Below are positions 50,689 to 59,157 of a stretch of DNA of 64,000 nt, piece by piece. How positions within the stretch are numbered: the stretch's first letter is position 1; the number at the start of each line of letters is the position of its first letter. The notes beneath the pieces were generated by a model that saw only the letters and a program-made list of their open reading frames with translations, ran no database searches and had not been told where the DNA came from. Origin of the DNA: Mycolicibacterium poriferae (lineage in GTDB: Bacteria; Actinomycetota; Actinomycetes; Mycobacteriales; Mycobacteriaceae); contig NZ_AP022570.1 in assembly GCF_010728325.1 (NCBI RefSeq), positions 1,426,001 through 1,490,000 on the forward strand. The letters run 5' to 3'. The position numbers and the translations under genes were made by a program.

Positions 50689-51677
50689 GCATCGCGCCGT
50701 ATCGGCTGTCGATGCCGTTGGTACGAGTGGTCCTCGCGGACCTCGGCATCCGGCCGGCCGACGTGCTGCGCGTGGCGGGACTGCCCGCTGACCTGTTCAC
50801 CCGCGACGAGGCGCTGCTACCGGCTCGGCAGTACTACGCCCTGTTCGAAGCGCTGGATCAGCTGGTCGGCGACCGCGACCTCGCCGTGGCGATCGCCGAC
50901 AAGCTGAGCCCCGAGGTCTTCGACCCGCCGATCTTCGCCGCGCTGTGCAGCCCGAACCTGCAGGTCGCCGCCGAACGGATCGCCGTGCACAAGCGACTGC
51001 TCGGCCCGCTGAGGCTGCGTGTCACCACCGACACCGACGGCCTGGAGATCGAGATCATCTGGCCGGCAGGTGATCCGGTTACGCCGGCGCTGTCCAGGTT
51101 CGAGGCGGCGTTCTGGGTCGCCCTGGCCCGCCTCGGGACCCGAACCCACGTCGTTCCCCAGCGCGTCATCCTGCCCAGTCCGACACCACAGGCCGAGGCG
51201 CTCGAAACATGGTGCCGCGCCCGCATCGAGCGCGGTGACACGACCCTCGTCCGGTTCTCCATTCTCGACGCCCACCGGCCGTTCCTCACCGCTAACGCCG
51301 GCATGTGGAACTTCTTCGAACCCGAGCTGCGGCGCCGTCTCAACGACCTGGGCGAGGACGCATCTCTGGGCGCCAAGGTCCGCGCCGCCCTGATCGAACT
51401 GTTGCCGGCCGGCTCCGGCACCACTCAGGGCGTCGCCAAGCATCTCGGTATCAGCACCCGCACACTGCAGCGCCGCCTCGGCGAGGCAGGGACGACGTTT
51501 CAGAAGGTTCTCGCCGACCTGCGCGAGGAACTCGCCCACCACTACCTGACGCAGTCCAGTCTGTCGCTGACCGAGATCGCGTTCCTGCTCGGCTACGACA
51601 ACGCCAATTCGTTCCACCGGGCGTTCAATCAATGGACGGGGCGCACGCCGCTGGGGGTCCGGGAGGCGGCTGGCTGA
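50685..51677 (+). CDS. AraC-family transcriptional regulator
   Basis: The 330-residue protein starts at GTG 50685 inside the SDR stop. The N-terminal ~190 residues fit the effector-binding domain of the OruR/ArgR-type AraC group (RLSMPLVRVVLADLGIRPAD). The C-terminus has two helix-turn-helix units: GVAKHLGISTRTLQRRLGEA and LTEIAFLLGYDNANSFHRAF. It likely controls its own operon through the 21-bp-spaced repeat upstream of the SDR gene. Effector unknown. Confidence 0.92.
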   Translation: MSIAPYRLSMPLVRVVLADLGIRPADVLRVAGLPADLFTRDEALLPARQYYALFEALDQLVGDRDLAVAIADKLSPEVFDPPIFAALCSPNLQVAAERIAVHKRLLGPLRLRVTTDTDGLEIEIIWPAGDPVTPALSRFEAAFWVALARLGTRTHVVPQRVILPSPTPQAEALETWCRARIERGDTTLVRFSILDAHRPFLTANAGMWNFFEPELRRRLNDLGEDASLGAKVRAALIELLPAGSGTTQGVAKHLGISTRTLQRRLGEAGTTFQKVLADLREELAHHYLTQSSLSLTEIAFLLGYDNANSFHRAFNQWTGRTPLGVREAAG

Positions 51678-51737
51678 GGCCCGATCAGCTAACACAGTGA
51701 GGCGTCATTTGTCATACCCAGCTGGAATAATGGACAG

Positions 51738-52598
51738 GTGACGCAAACACTGCACTTCATCGAGGGCAGCGACTGGAAAGACGCAGTGATCGCGCTGCTG
51801 GACTCTCGCTCACCGTACCGACCGTGGCGGTACGGCTTCGGTGAGGCTCGCAGCGGTGACACAGTCGCCGTCGTGCTGAACACCGATCCGCCGTCCGTGT
51901 TGACCGCGCTGGGCCGCATCGGTGCCGACGGCCGGCCCGACACCGCGCTGATCAACTGGCCGATGAGCCCACCGGGACTGATCGACCTTGCGACGCTGGC
52001 GATGACCGGTGACTTCGACGAGGACCCGCGCACCTCCTGGCAGTTGCGCGGCAACGACGCGATCATGATGGAGCAGATTCTGACCGAATGCGCCTACCGC
52101 CATGGTGAATCCGAGCGTTGCGGCCACTCGTCGGTAGTTGCGGCGCGGATTCTGCTGCACTCGGAGGGGGAGTGCACCGGGTGCGGCGACGACATCGATC
52201 TGACCGCGGCCGACGCCCTCGACCGCGTGCACGTCCACACGGTTGACGCCCGGTCGCGGCAGCTGCCGGTGCCGCTCATCCGGACTGAACGTCGACCCAG
52301 CTACCAATTCGGCGGCAGCCCGGAGAGCTGGCAGCATCCGGAGTTACAGATCGACGCACCCGGCGTGCTGTGCCTGCGCTGCAGGCAGCACATGCGTGAC
52401 GAGGACTGCACCAGCCTCGTCGACTTCCGCTTCGCGCGGCATCCACGATGCCCTCGGTGCCGGGCCGGCCGGACGCAGAAGGCGGTGTACGGCGACCTGG
52501 CACATCCGGTTTGGCAGCCCTGGTTCGATCACCGGGGCTGTGTGCGTAGCGATGACCACGCCTGGACATGCAGCGCGTGCGGACTGCAATGGTGGTGA
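51738..52598 (+). CDS. Zinc-binding, HNH-like protein of unknown function
   Basis: The 286-residue protein starts at GTG 51738. The first 120 residues are an unrecognised alpha/beta domain. The rest contains four CxxC pairs (CTGC, CLRC, CPRC, CSAC), suggesting two zinc sites. The first two pairs with VHVHTVDARSRQLPVPL between them recall the frame of an HNH endonuclease, but the usual HNH residues are not all present. An AT-rich TTGTCA...AATAAT tract just upstream may be the promoter. Confidence 0.6.
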   Translation: MTQTLHFIEGSDWKDAVIALLDSRSPYRPWRYGFGEARSGDTVAVVLNTDPPSVLTALGRIGADGRPDTALINWPMSPPGLIDLATLAMTGDFDEDPRTSWQLRGNDAIMMEQILTECAYRHGESERCGHSSVVAARILLHSEGECTGCGDDIDLTAADALDRVHVHTVDARSRQLPVPLIRTERRPSYQFGGSPESWQHPELQIDAPGVLCLRCRQHMRDEDCTSLVDFRFARHPRCPRCRAGRTQKAVYGDLAHPVWQPWFDHRGCVRSDDHAWTCSACGLQWW

Positions 52599-52675
52599 GC
52601 AAGCTGCAGTGGCACCTGTGGATAGCCCGAAAACAGCGGTGAGACCTGTCGCTGTCCGCGGGTAACGTCGCGACC

Positions 52676-53857
52676 ATGAACGAGGCACGCAAGCGTCGCA
52701 AAGCCAAGCAAGCGCGCCGCGATGCGCAGCGGAGGACGCGGGCGCGGCAGCCGCAGGACAACCCACAGACCGAGAGGCCGTTGGCTGGTGTGCCCATGTC
52801 GGACGAAACGCCCTCGGACGAAGCGCCGTCGGACGAGATTCCGTTGTTGGACGAAGTGCGGCGGGCGCTGCATTCTCATCCGCTCGAACTTCTCGGCATC
52901 GTGAGCATGCTCATCGAGGCCACCAAACCCGACCCCTTCGCATATCTACCGGGGCGTCCCCAGCGGGAGACGGTTGACCTGGCCCGCCTGGTGGACAGCT
53001 TCGTCGACGTCCACACCGACGAGACGACCGCGCTGCTCGCTGTGCTCGGTGAACTACTCGATGACCCCGACATGCAAGAGCGGTGCCGGCACGAAGTAGC
53101 CGCACGACCAAACGCCCTGCCCCCGTGGATCGCCGGCCTCGCCGGCGTCGACGTCTCCCGGACCGTGCAGAGGGCGCATGCACTCGGTGACGATGACGAG
53201 ATCATCCTCGGCGCCAGACTCTCGACCGGAGAGGAATTGACCTGCGCCGCGTACATCGACCACCACACATTCTCCGTCGTCAAAGACGCGTTCCTGATAC
53301 CTGATTCGATCGACACGGTCGTCCGGACGGCGCAAGAGCGCAACACCGACCCCGACACCAGCCTGGTGGACATGGATCCGGCCGATGCGCGGGCATGGCT
53401 CGAGCACGGACTGTCACAACACCCCGTGTTCACCGGACAATCCGACACCTGGCCCGCCTGCCGGCCACTTGTGCACTGGCTGACTCACCGCCTGCCTGCC
53501 GGCGGGACGCCGTACCAGTCACCGGAGTGGGATTCCGGCGACCTCAGCGAACTGTGTGACGAGTTCTTCGCCTCCGAGGACGGTGCCCGGTTCACCCGCC
53601 GTCGGCACGGAGTGCTGCTCGAAGAACTGCTCAGCGAGGGCGACCCGCTGCGGTGGAGTGTGGCCAAGATCGAGCACCTGTTCCGCCACGGCCTCCGAGA
53701 CAGCGCCGAGCCCCTGGCTGTGGTGCTTGAAACGCCTCAGCTGCTCAAGTCTTTCATCCCGTTCGCGCACGCCCGCAGTGGAATACGTGACGAACTCACC
53801 GCCGAGGCGCTCGCCGCGATCGACGCACGAGCAACGTCCGGCACTGACTCACCATGA
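52676..53857 (+). CDS. Conserved hypothetical protein
   Basis: The 393-residue protein starts at ATG 52676 with a very basic N-terminus (MNEARKRRKAKQARRDAQRR) followed by an acidic Pro/Ser/Glu linker. The body is helical with no membrane segment (LHSHPLELLGIVSMLIEATK, then LARLVDSFVDVHTDETTALL). The basic head may bind nucleic acid. No family recognised. It appears monocistronic and converges on the hydrolase gene. Confidence 0.7.
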   Translation: MNEARKRRKAKQARRDAQRRTRARQPQDNPQTERPLAGVPMSDETPSDEAPSDEIPLLDEVRRALHSHPLELLGIVSMLIEATKPDPFAYLPGRPQRETVDLARLVDSFVDVHTDETTALLAVLGELLDDPDMQERCRHEVAARPNALPPWIAGLAGVDVSRTVQRAHALGDDDEIILGARLSTGEELTCAAYIDHHTFSVVKDAFLIPDSIDTVVRTAQERNTDPDTSLVDMDPADARAWLEHGLSQHPVFTGQSDTWPACRPLVHWLTHRLPAGGTPYQSPEWDSGDLSELCDEFFASEDGARFTRRRHGVLLEELLSEGDPLRWSVAKIEHLFRHGLRDSAEPLAVVLETPQLLKSFIPFAHARSGIRDELTAEALAAIDARATSGTDSP

Positions 53858-53903
53858 GCCGCCAGGCCGGTGCATCGAAAGCTACGGGCCGGCTCACCAA
53901 GCG

Positions 53904-54836
53904 TCACCGCGCGGCAAGGTGCGCCTGGTAGAACTCGGCCAGCCGGTCGACTGCCTGATCGACGTATTCGGCTACGTCGTACATCTCGTAGTGGCCGGCT
54001 CCCTCGACGATCATTAGATCGACCGGGTTCGGTGCGAGCTGCCACAGCTTCATGCCCGCCTCATACGACCCGGTCACCCCTCGCCGGCCGGCCAGGATGA
54101 CCTGAAGTGGTTGGGTCAGCAGCGGATCGACGAGGTGAAAGGCGTCGTAGCCCAACAGAAGTGCGTCACTGCGGGCCAACCTGCGGTTGGTGGAACGCGG
54201 GTGCCCGCCACGCGGTGTGCGGTAGTAGCCGATGGCCTGGGTGTTGTCGATGTCGGTGATGCCCGCGGCGGCGGCATCGTCGGGGGTGTCGGGCAGCCAG
54301 TTGAGTCGTTCGAGCTGATCGCTGCGAACCTCGCGGGTGCGGTCGGCGGCAAGACGGTCCAGGGCCGCGGCGGGGCCGTCGGGCGCGAACGCCTCGGAAC
54401 GCCAGGAGTCCCCCATGTTCCCCGCGACCACGGTTCCGACCGCGCGGATACGGTGATCGGTGCGGGCAGTATGCACCGCATAGCCGCCACCGGCGCAGAT
54501 ACCGAGCACTCCGATACGGTCGGGATCCACGTCCGGGATCACCTGCAGCGCGTCGATGGCATAGGAGATGTCCTCGCCTCGACGGTACGGGTCCTCCAGA
54601 TCCCTTGGCTCGCCGCCGCTTTCTCCCTGGTAGGCGGGATCGAAGACGAGCGCGGCGACCCCGCGTGCGGCAAGCCGGGACGCGTAGTTCGCTCCGATCT
54701 GCTCCTTGACGCTGCTGCCCGGAGTCGACAGCACGACCGCCGGAGGAGGGGGAGCGCCGCCGTCGTCGTCGGGGAGGTGAAGCACGGCCGCGAGGTCGAA
54801 CGATCCGCGGGAGATCCTCATGGGCTTGGTTGTCAC
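53904..54836 (-). CDS. Alpha/beta hydrolase, dienelactone-hydrolase/YcjY-like
   Basis: The 310-residue protein starts at GTG 54836 (AAAGG about 10 nt upstream). The N-terminal strands resemble the YcjY/DUF1100 group. The nucleophile elbow is GICAGGGYAV near 118, with Cys in place of Ser as in dienelactone hydrolases. The closing His is in GAGHYEMYD. It is a cytosolic hydrolase of unknown substrate. The inverted repeat GGTGAATCCATTCACC lies about 50 nt upstream and may be its operator. Confidence 0.85.
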   Translation of the reverse strand: MTTKPMRISRGSFDLAAVLHLPDDDGGAPPPPAVVLSTPGSSVKEQIGANYASRLAARGVAALVFDPAYQGESGGEPRDLEDPYRRGEDISYAIDALQVIPDVDPDRIGVLGICAGGGYAVHTARTDHRIRAVGTVVAGNMGDSWRSEAFAPDGPAAALDRLAADRTREVRSDQLERLNWLPDTPDDAAAAGITDIDNTQAIGYYRTPRGGHPRSTNRRLARSDALLLGYDAFHLVDPLLTQPLQVILAGRRGVTGSYEAGMKLWQLAPNPVDLMIVEGAGHYEMYDVAEYVDQAVDRLAEFYQAHLAAR

Positions 54837-54882
54837 TGCTGGTTACCTTTCGGGTCGATCCGCGTCGTACAACCACGGGTCA

Positions 54883-54898
54883 GGTGAATCCATTCACC
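54883..54898. promoter_or_regulatory. Inverted repeat upstream of hydrolase gene
   Basis: GGTGAAT-CC-ATTCACC is a perfect 7-bp inverted repeat in the gap between the SDR and hydrolase genes. Its size and symmetry suit a TetR- or MarR-type dimer. The cognate regulator is not evident. Confidence 0.4.
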
Positions 54899-54959
54899 GG
54901 GACGACGAACACGTGGTGTGACGCCCCGGCTGAAAGGGCTGGACGTCGTGCAGTGCGAG

Positions 54960-55703
54960 TCAGAACTGGCTGACTCCGCCGTCGACGTAGATCTCTGATC
55001 CGTTCATGTAGGAACTGGCGTCGGAGGCCAGGAAGGCGACCACGCCGGCGATCTCCTCGGGACGCGCTCGGCGTCCCAGAGGGACAGTGGCGGTCAGCTC
55101 ATCCAGCGCGCCGTCGGACCCGGCGAAGAGATCGGCCAGGCCCGGTGTCTCGGTGAGTCCTGGCGCGACGACATTGACGCGGATCCTGCGGTCGACGAGT
55201 TCGGCGGCCCAGGAGCGGGCCAGCGACCGGATCGCGGCCTTCGACGCGGCGTACAGGCTGGCGCCGGGGGCGGCCTTCACGTCGCCGTTGGAACCGCACA
55301 GGATGATCGAAGCGCCCTCGCCGAGCAGGGGGAGGACGGCTTGCACGGCGAAGACGATGCCGCCGACGTTGGTGTCGAAGATCCTGCGCTGATGCGCCCA
55401 GGTGAGATCGCCCAATGTCGCGAACTCGTTGATGCCCGCGTTGGCGAAGACGATGTCGAGGCTGCGTCCACTGGCTTCGATCGTGGAGCTGACGCGGTCG
55501 AGGTCGGTCTGCTCGGTCACGTCAGCGCGAACAAAGCTGGCCTGATGCGCGCCGATGTCGGCCACGGCCTTCTCCAGCGCGTCCTGGCGGCGTCCGACGA
55601 TGAAGACGTAGGCGCCTTCCCGGGCAAGAGCCCGTGCTGCGGCGAGGCCAATCCCCGACGTTGCTCCCGTGACGAGTGCGGTCTTGCCTGTCAGGTCTGT
55701 CAT
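54960..55703 (-). CDS. Short-chain dehydrogenase, divergent from tetR
   Basis: The 247-residue protein starts at ATG 55703; longer frames are shadows. It has TGATSGIG at about 11-18, the NAG motif (FANAGIN) and the catalytic YAASK with an upstream Ser. It ends with the FabG-like FLASDASSYMNGSEIYVDGG. It is a typical NAD(P)-dependent SDR oxidoreductase with unknown substrate. It is transcribed away from a TetR gene across a gap holding two copies of a 20-bp repeat, so it is probably repressed by that regulator. Confidence 0.92.
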   Translation of the reverse strand: MTDLTGKTALVTGATSGIGLAAARALAREGAYVFIVGRRQDALEKAVADIGAHQASFVRADVTEQTDLDRVSSTIEASGRSLDIVFANAGINEFATLGDLTWAHQRRIFDTNVGGIVFAVQAVLPLLGEGASIILCGSNGDVKAAPGASLYAASKAAIRSLARSWAAELVDRRIRVNVVAPGLTETPGLADLFAGSDGALDELTATVPLGRRARPEEIAGVVAFLASDASSYMNGSEIYVDGGVSQF

Positions 55704-55710
55704 GAAGTCT

Positions 55711-55766
55711 CCAGTTTTGTACTGATCGGTTGACGGCTCGACCCTACCAGTTTTGTACCGCTCGGT
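55711..55766. promoter_or_regulatory. Paired 20-bp direct repeats, likely TetR operators
   Basis: CCAGTTTTGTACTGATCGGT (55711-55730) and CCAGTTTTGTACCGCTCGGT (55747-55766) are 18/20 identical and 36 bp apart. The second contains the inverted repeat TACCG-CT-CGGTA. They lie between the divergent SDR and TetR genes. Confidence 0.6.
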
Positions 55767-55790
55767 AGAGTCGCCGCTAGACTTGTGCGT

Positions 55791-56402
55791 ATGGTGGAAG
55801 CGCAGCGGAATGCAGGAGGCCGGCCGCGCGAGTTCGACGAAAGCCTGGCGCTCGATGGCGCCATCGAGGCGTTCTGGCGTCTCGGCTACGAGGGTGCGTC
55901 GATGGCCGAGCTCACCCAGGCCATGGGCATCAACAAGCCGAGTCTGTACGCCGTGTACGGCAGCAAGGAGAAGCTCTTCGAACGCGCCCTCCAGCGTTAC
56001 GGCGAGTGCTACCACGAACGTCTCAAAGGGTTGCTGTCGCAGTCGAGCGCCTACGACGTGATCGAGTCCTATCTGCGGGACACCGCGGTGGCGGTGCGCG
56101 CCGGGATCACCCCGGGGTGTCTGTCCATTCAGGGCGGGCTCTCCTGCGCGCCGAACAACACCCGCATACCGCAGCTGCTTGCCGACTACCGCGGCGGAAT
56201 CGAGCACGCCGTCGCCACAGCCCTGGCCGCGACCGAGGATGCCTCCCGTTTCGACACCGACGCGCTGGCCGGATATGCCGTCACGATCGGAAAAGGGCTG
56301 GCCGTGGACGCGGCCGCCGGAGCGTCGCAGGCCAAACTGGACGCGGTCGTCGACGTCGCGTTGGCCGGTCTCGCGACCTTACTCGCGCGTGAATCGGGAT
56401 AG
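55791..56402 (+). CDS. TetR-family regulator
   Basis: The 203-residue protein starts at ATG 55791; a GTG two codons earlier is equally possible. The N-terminal helix-turn-helix reads ALDGAIEAFWRLGYEGASMA then LTQAMGINKPSLYAVYGSKE, a standard TetR DNA-binding domain. The C-terminal domain (CLSIQGGLSCAPNNTRI) resembles the group that controls neighbouring dehydrogenases. It is divergent from the SDR gene and likely binds the repeats between them. Confidence 0.92.
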   Translation: MVEAQRNAGGRPREFDESLALDGAIEAFWRLGYEGASMAELTQAMGINKPSLYAVYGSKEKLFERALQRYGECYHERLKGLLSQSSAYDVIESYLRDTAVAVRAGITPGCLSIQGGLSCAPNNTRIPQLLADYRGGIEHAVATALAATEDASRFDTDALAGYAVTIGKGLAVDAAAGASQAKLDAVVDVALAGLATLLARESG

Positions 56403-56471
56403 GACGCTCACTGATCGGTCGCGACCTGCAGTGAATGACCGGGGCGGGCCCGCGGTGAATGACCCGGGGTG

Positions 56472-57488
56472 TCAACCGCCCGTGATCTGTTGCGCCACCT
56501 CACCGTAACGCTCGAACCGGTCAGCGTCGGCCAGCGCGTTGTACAGCACGATGCGCTCGGCCACCCTGCCGTACTTGGTGATCAGCGCATCGGCCAACTC
56601 GTCCCACGTCGACTCGGTGGCGAACATCGCGATGTGCTCGTCGGTGATCTGTGCGGCCATGCCCGCGTAGTCCCCGGCCTTCTGCTTCTCCCGGATCCGC
56701 GCCGTCGTCCCCTCGAACCCGGCCTCGTCCCAGATGAACGCGTAGTTCGGGGTGCTGCCGTAGAAGCTCATGCTGGCCCGCACCAGCTCCCGCTCGCGGT
56801 CACGCTCCTCGTCGGTGTCGCCGACGATCGTCATCACCGGCACGATCACCGCCACGTCAGACGCCGAACGGCCCGACTTCTCCGCTCCCTCAGCGCGATT
56901 CGGCAGCACATGGCGTGCGATGTAGCCCGGCTCGCCCAACGGGTGCACGTGGATGCCGTCGGCCACCTCACCGGCCATCCGCAACATCCACGGGTTCACC
57001 GCGGCGATGTCGACCTTCGGGTCAGGTGCGTCGATCGGTCCCGGGCTCCACTGCGGGGTGATGAAGTCCAGGCTGTAGAAGTCGCCGTGATGATCCAGCG
57101 TGCCGGTCCGGAACGCCGCGAAGCACGCCTTGACCGCCTGCACGTAGTCGCGCAGCCGCGGGCCGGGGCGCTCGTACTCCGCGCCGTAGCGCCGCACCAC
57201 ATGTGTGCGCACCTGGGTGCCCAGCCCGAGCCGGAAGTTCCCGCCGGTCGCCTCCTGCAGCTCCCACGCCGCCGCGGCCGTCACGAACGGGCTGCGCGGA
57301 AACGCCACCGCCACACCCGTCGACAGCTCCAAGCCCGGCGCCGCCTGCGCCGCCACCGCCGCATTGAGGTAGGCGGTGCGTCCCGTCTCGGTGAACAACA
57401 TCCCGGAGAAGTGCGCGGCCTGCGTGCGACGGGCGAGATCACCGATCTGCCGCAGCGGTTGGGGAGTGGTCATCACGTCGACGTGCAT
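56472..57488 (-). CDS. F420-dependent LLM-class oxidoreductase
   Basis: The 338-residue luciferase-like monooxygenase-fold protein has GVAVAFPRSPFVTAAAAWEL, then GNFRLGLGTQVRTHV (the LGxGxQV turn) near 95, and PKVDIAAVNPWMLRMAGEVA, all typical of the mycobacterial LLM class (TIGR03617-like). The cofactor is probably F420, which fits the suggested organism. Substrate unknown. It is divergent from the RidA gene. Confidence 0.88.
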   Translation of the reverse strand: MHVDVMTTPQPLRQIGDLARRTQAAHFSGMLFTETGRTAYLNAAVAAQAAPGLELSTGVAVAFPRSPFVTAAAAWELQEATGGNFRLGLGTQVRTHVVRRYGAEYERPGPRLRDYVQAVKACFAAFRTGTLDHHGDFYSLDFITPQWSPGPIDAPDPKVDIAAVNPWMLRMAGEVADGIHVHPLGEPGYIARHVLPNRAEGAEKSGRSASDVAVIVPVMTIVGDTDEERDRERELVRASMSFYGSTPNYAFIWDEAGFEGTTARIREKQKAGDYAGMAAQITDEHIAMFATESTWDELADALITKYGRVAERIVLYNALADADRFERYGEVAQQITGG

Positions 57489-57556
57489 GGCCGAACCCTA
57501 CGACAGCCGCCGCTGCGGCACAGTGGACTTGCACACCCCCACAACGAGGAGCCGCC

Positions 57557-57958
57557 GTGACGATCCAGCGCATCAACCCGTCCCAGCTGTTCGACTCCAA
57601 GCCCAACGGTCACTCACAGGGCACGATCGTCGAATCCGGCAAGCTGGCCTTCTTCTCCGGACAGGTCGCGTGGAGTCCGCAGCACACCGCGCCGCCGGAC
57701 TCGCTGGCCGAGCAGACGCAGATGGTCACCGCGAACCTGCAGGTGTGCCTCGACTCCGTCGGCGCGACGCGCGACGACATCGTGATGGCACGGGTCTACA
57801 TCGTCGACCTTTCACCGGAGCGACTCAACGAGGCGTTCCCGGCGCTGCTCGAGTTCTTCGGCGACGTCTATCCCAGCCTCACCGGCATCGGGGTGCAGGC
57901 GCTCGCGGGCCCGGAACTGCACATCGAGATCGAGATGGTGGTGCGGGTGCCCGACTGA
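57557..57958 (+). CDS. RidA/YjgF-family protein
   Basis: The 133-residue protein starts at GTG 57557 with GAGGAG about 7 nt upstream. It has the RidA-type features: ESGKLAFFSGQVAW, QTQMVTANLQVCLDSVGATR, and RVYIVDLSPERLNEAF. The conserved Arg usually found near the C-terminus as CxR is absent. Canonical RidA hydrolyses reactive enamine/imine intermediates; this member may have a different substrate. Cobalamin riboswitch sequence follows directly. Confidence 0.85.
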   Translation: MTIQRINPSQLFDSKPNGHSQGTIVESGKLAFFSGQVAWSPQHTAPPDSLAEQTQMVTANLQVCLDSVGATRDDIVMARVYIVDLSPERLNEAFPALLEFFGDVYPSLTGIGVQALAGPELHIEIEMVVRVPD

Positions 57959-57984
57959 CCGCCCACCGGCCCGCCGACTATTGC

Positions 57985-58092
57985 TACAGTGCCACACGAG
58001 ATCGTCGGGAATCCGGTGAGAATCCGGGACTGACGCGCAACGGTATGGGCCTCGCGGCCTGAGTCCGACCGCCGGTGATCTCGTCACACGCC
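57985..58092 (+). ncRNA. Cobalamin (AdoCbl) riboswitch
   Basis: The sequence CGGGAATCCGGTGAGAATCC, then GGGACTGACGCGCAACGGTA, matches the conserved core of the cobalamin riboswitch. A closing stem is formed by ACGAGATC (57996-58003) and GATCTCGT (58077-58084). The remaining bases to the GTG at 58135 hold the expression platform and a GAAGGAAG ribosome site. Bound cobalamin is expected to repress the transporter genes that follow. Confidence 0.9.
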
Positions 58093-58134
58093 GGGTGGCT
58101 CCGCGAATGAGCCTGACACCGAAGGAAGTGCGCC

Positions 58135-59157
58135 GTGCGCTGCCTCGCCACACTGTTGGTCCTCCTGCTCACCGTCGTCGGCTGTGGACGCGCCGCCGAC
58201 CCGCCACCGTCCGCGGCCGGGGAACCCGGCGACGTCGGATACCCGCTCGCGGTGCAGAACTGCGGCCGTGACGTGGTCGTCGAGTCACCCCCGCAGCGGG
58301 CGGTGTCACTGAACCAGAGTTCCACCGAGATCCTGCTGTCGCTGGGACTGGCCGACCGCATGGTCGGCACCGCCACGTGGACCGACCCGGTGCGCGCGGA
58401 CCTGGCCGCCGCCAACGAGACCGTGCCGCGATTGGCCGACAACAAACCGTCATTGGAAACCGTCCTCGGCGCCGACCCCGACCTGGTCACCGCGTCGTTC
58501 GTCGGCACCCTCGGATCCGGGGGAGTGGCCGAGCGCGATCAGTTCCACCAGCTCGGCGTCCCCACCTATCTGGCGCCCAGCGACTGCGAAGGCAAACTGG
58601 TCACCAGTGAGGACGGGGCGCGCACCCAACCGCTCACGATGGATCTGATCTATCGGGAGATCACCGACCTGGCAACACTTTTCGATGTCCCCCAGCGCGG
58701 TGACGACCTCGTCGCCGGCCTGCAACAGCGCCTGGACGCCGTCAACCCCGCCGACTCCGGCGTCACCGCCGCGTTCTGGTTCTCCGACATCCGCACCCCG
58801 TACATGGCCGGATGTTGCGGATCGCCGGGCATCATCGCCGCCGAGACCGGCCTGCGCAACGTCTTCGACGACACCCACGACGAATGGCCACAGGTCAGCT
58901 GGGAGACGGTCGCCGACCGCGACCCCGACGTGCTGGTGCTGGCCGACCTGAGCCGACGCACCATCGACGGTGACGCGCTGGAGTCCAAAATCGAATTCCT
59001 GGAATCGAATCCGGTCACCAGCCAGCTCAGTGCAGTCAGGGCACAGCGCTACATCGTCGTCAACGGTGCCGATTTGAACCCGTCGATCCGCACCGTCGAC
59101 GGCGTCGAGAAGGTCGCCGACGGGCTGACTCAGTTCGGGCTCGCGTCCCCGCGGTGA
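58135..59157 (+). CDS. btuF: Cobalamin ABC transporter substrate-binding lipoprotein
   Basis: The 340-residue protein starts at GTG 58135. It has a lipoprotein signal peptide (MRCLATLLVLLLTVVGC) with the lipidated Cys at 17, then a class III periplasmic-binding fold as in BtuF/FhuD (PPQRAVSLNQSSTEILLSLG, then NKPSLETVLGADPDLVTA). It captures a metal-chelate at the outer face and passes it to the permease. The riboswitch upstream points to cobalamin or another corrinoid. It overlaps the permease gene by 4 nt. Confidence 0.88.
   Translation: MRCLATLLVLLLTVVGCGRAADPPPSAAGEPGDVGYPLAVQNCGRDVVVESPPQRAVSLNQSSTEILLSLGLADRMVGTATWTDPVRADLAAANETVPRLADNKPSLETVLGADPDLVTASFVGTLGSGGVAERDQFHQLGVPTYLAPSDCEGKLVTSEDGARTQPLTMDLIYREITDLATLFDVPQRGDDLVAGLQQRLDAVNPADSGVTAAFWFSDIRTPYMAGCCGSPGIIAAETGLRNVFDDTHDEWPQVSWETVADRDPDVLVLADLSRRTIDGDALESKIEFLESNPVTSQLSAVRAQRYIVVNGADLNPSIRTVDGVEKVADGLTQFGLASPR

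Noticed and set aside
52613..52625. DnaA-box-like TGTGGATAG
   Set aside because: One mismatch to consensus, a single copy and no AT-rich context; not worth calling.
54960..56207. Longer 415-codon SDR start upstream of ATG 55703
   Set aside because: The added N-terminus lies antisense to the TetR gene and crosses the operator region; SDRs begin near the Gly motif.
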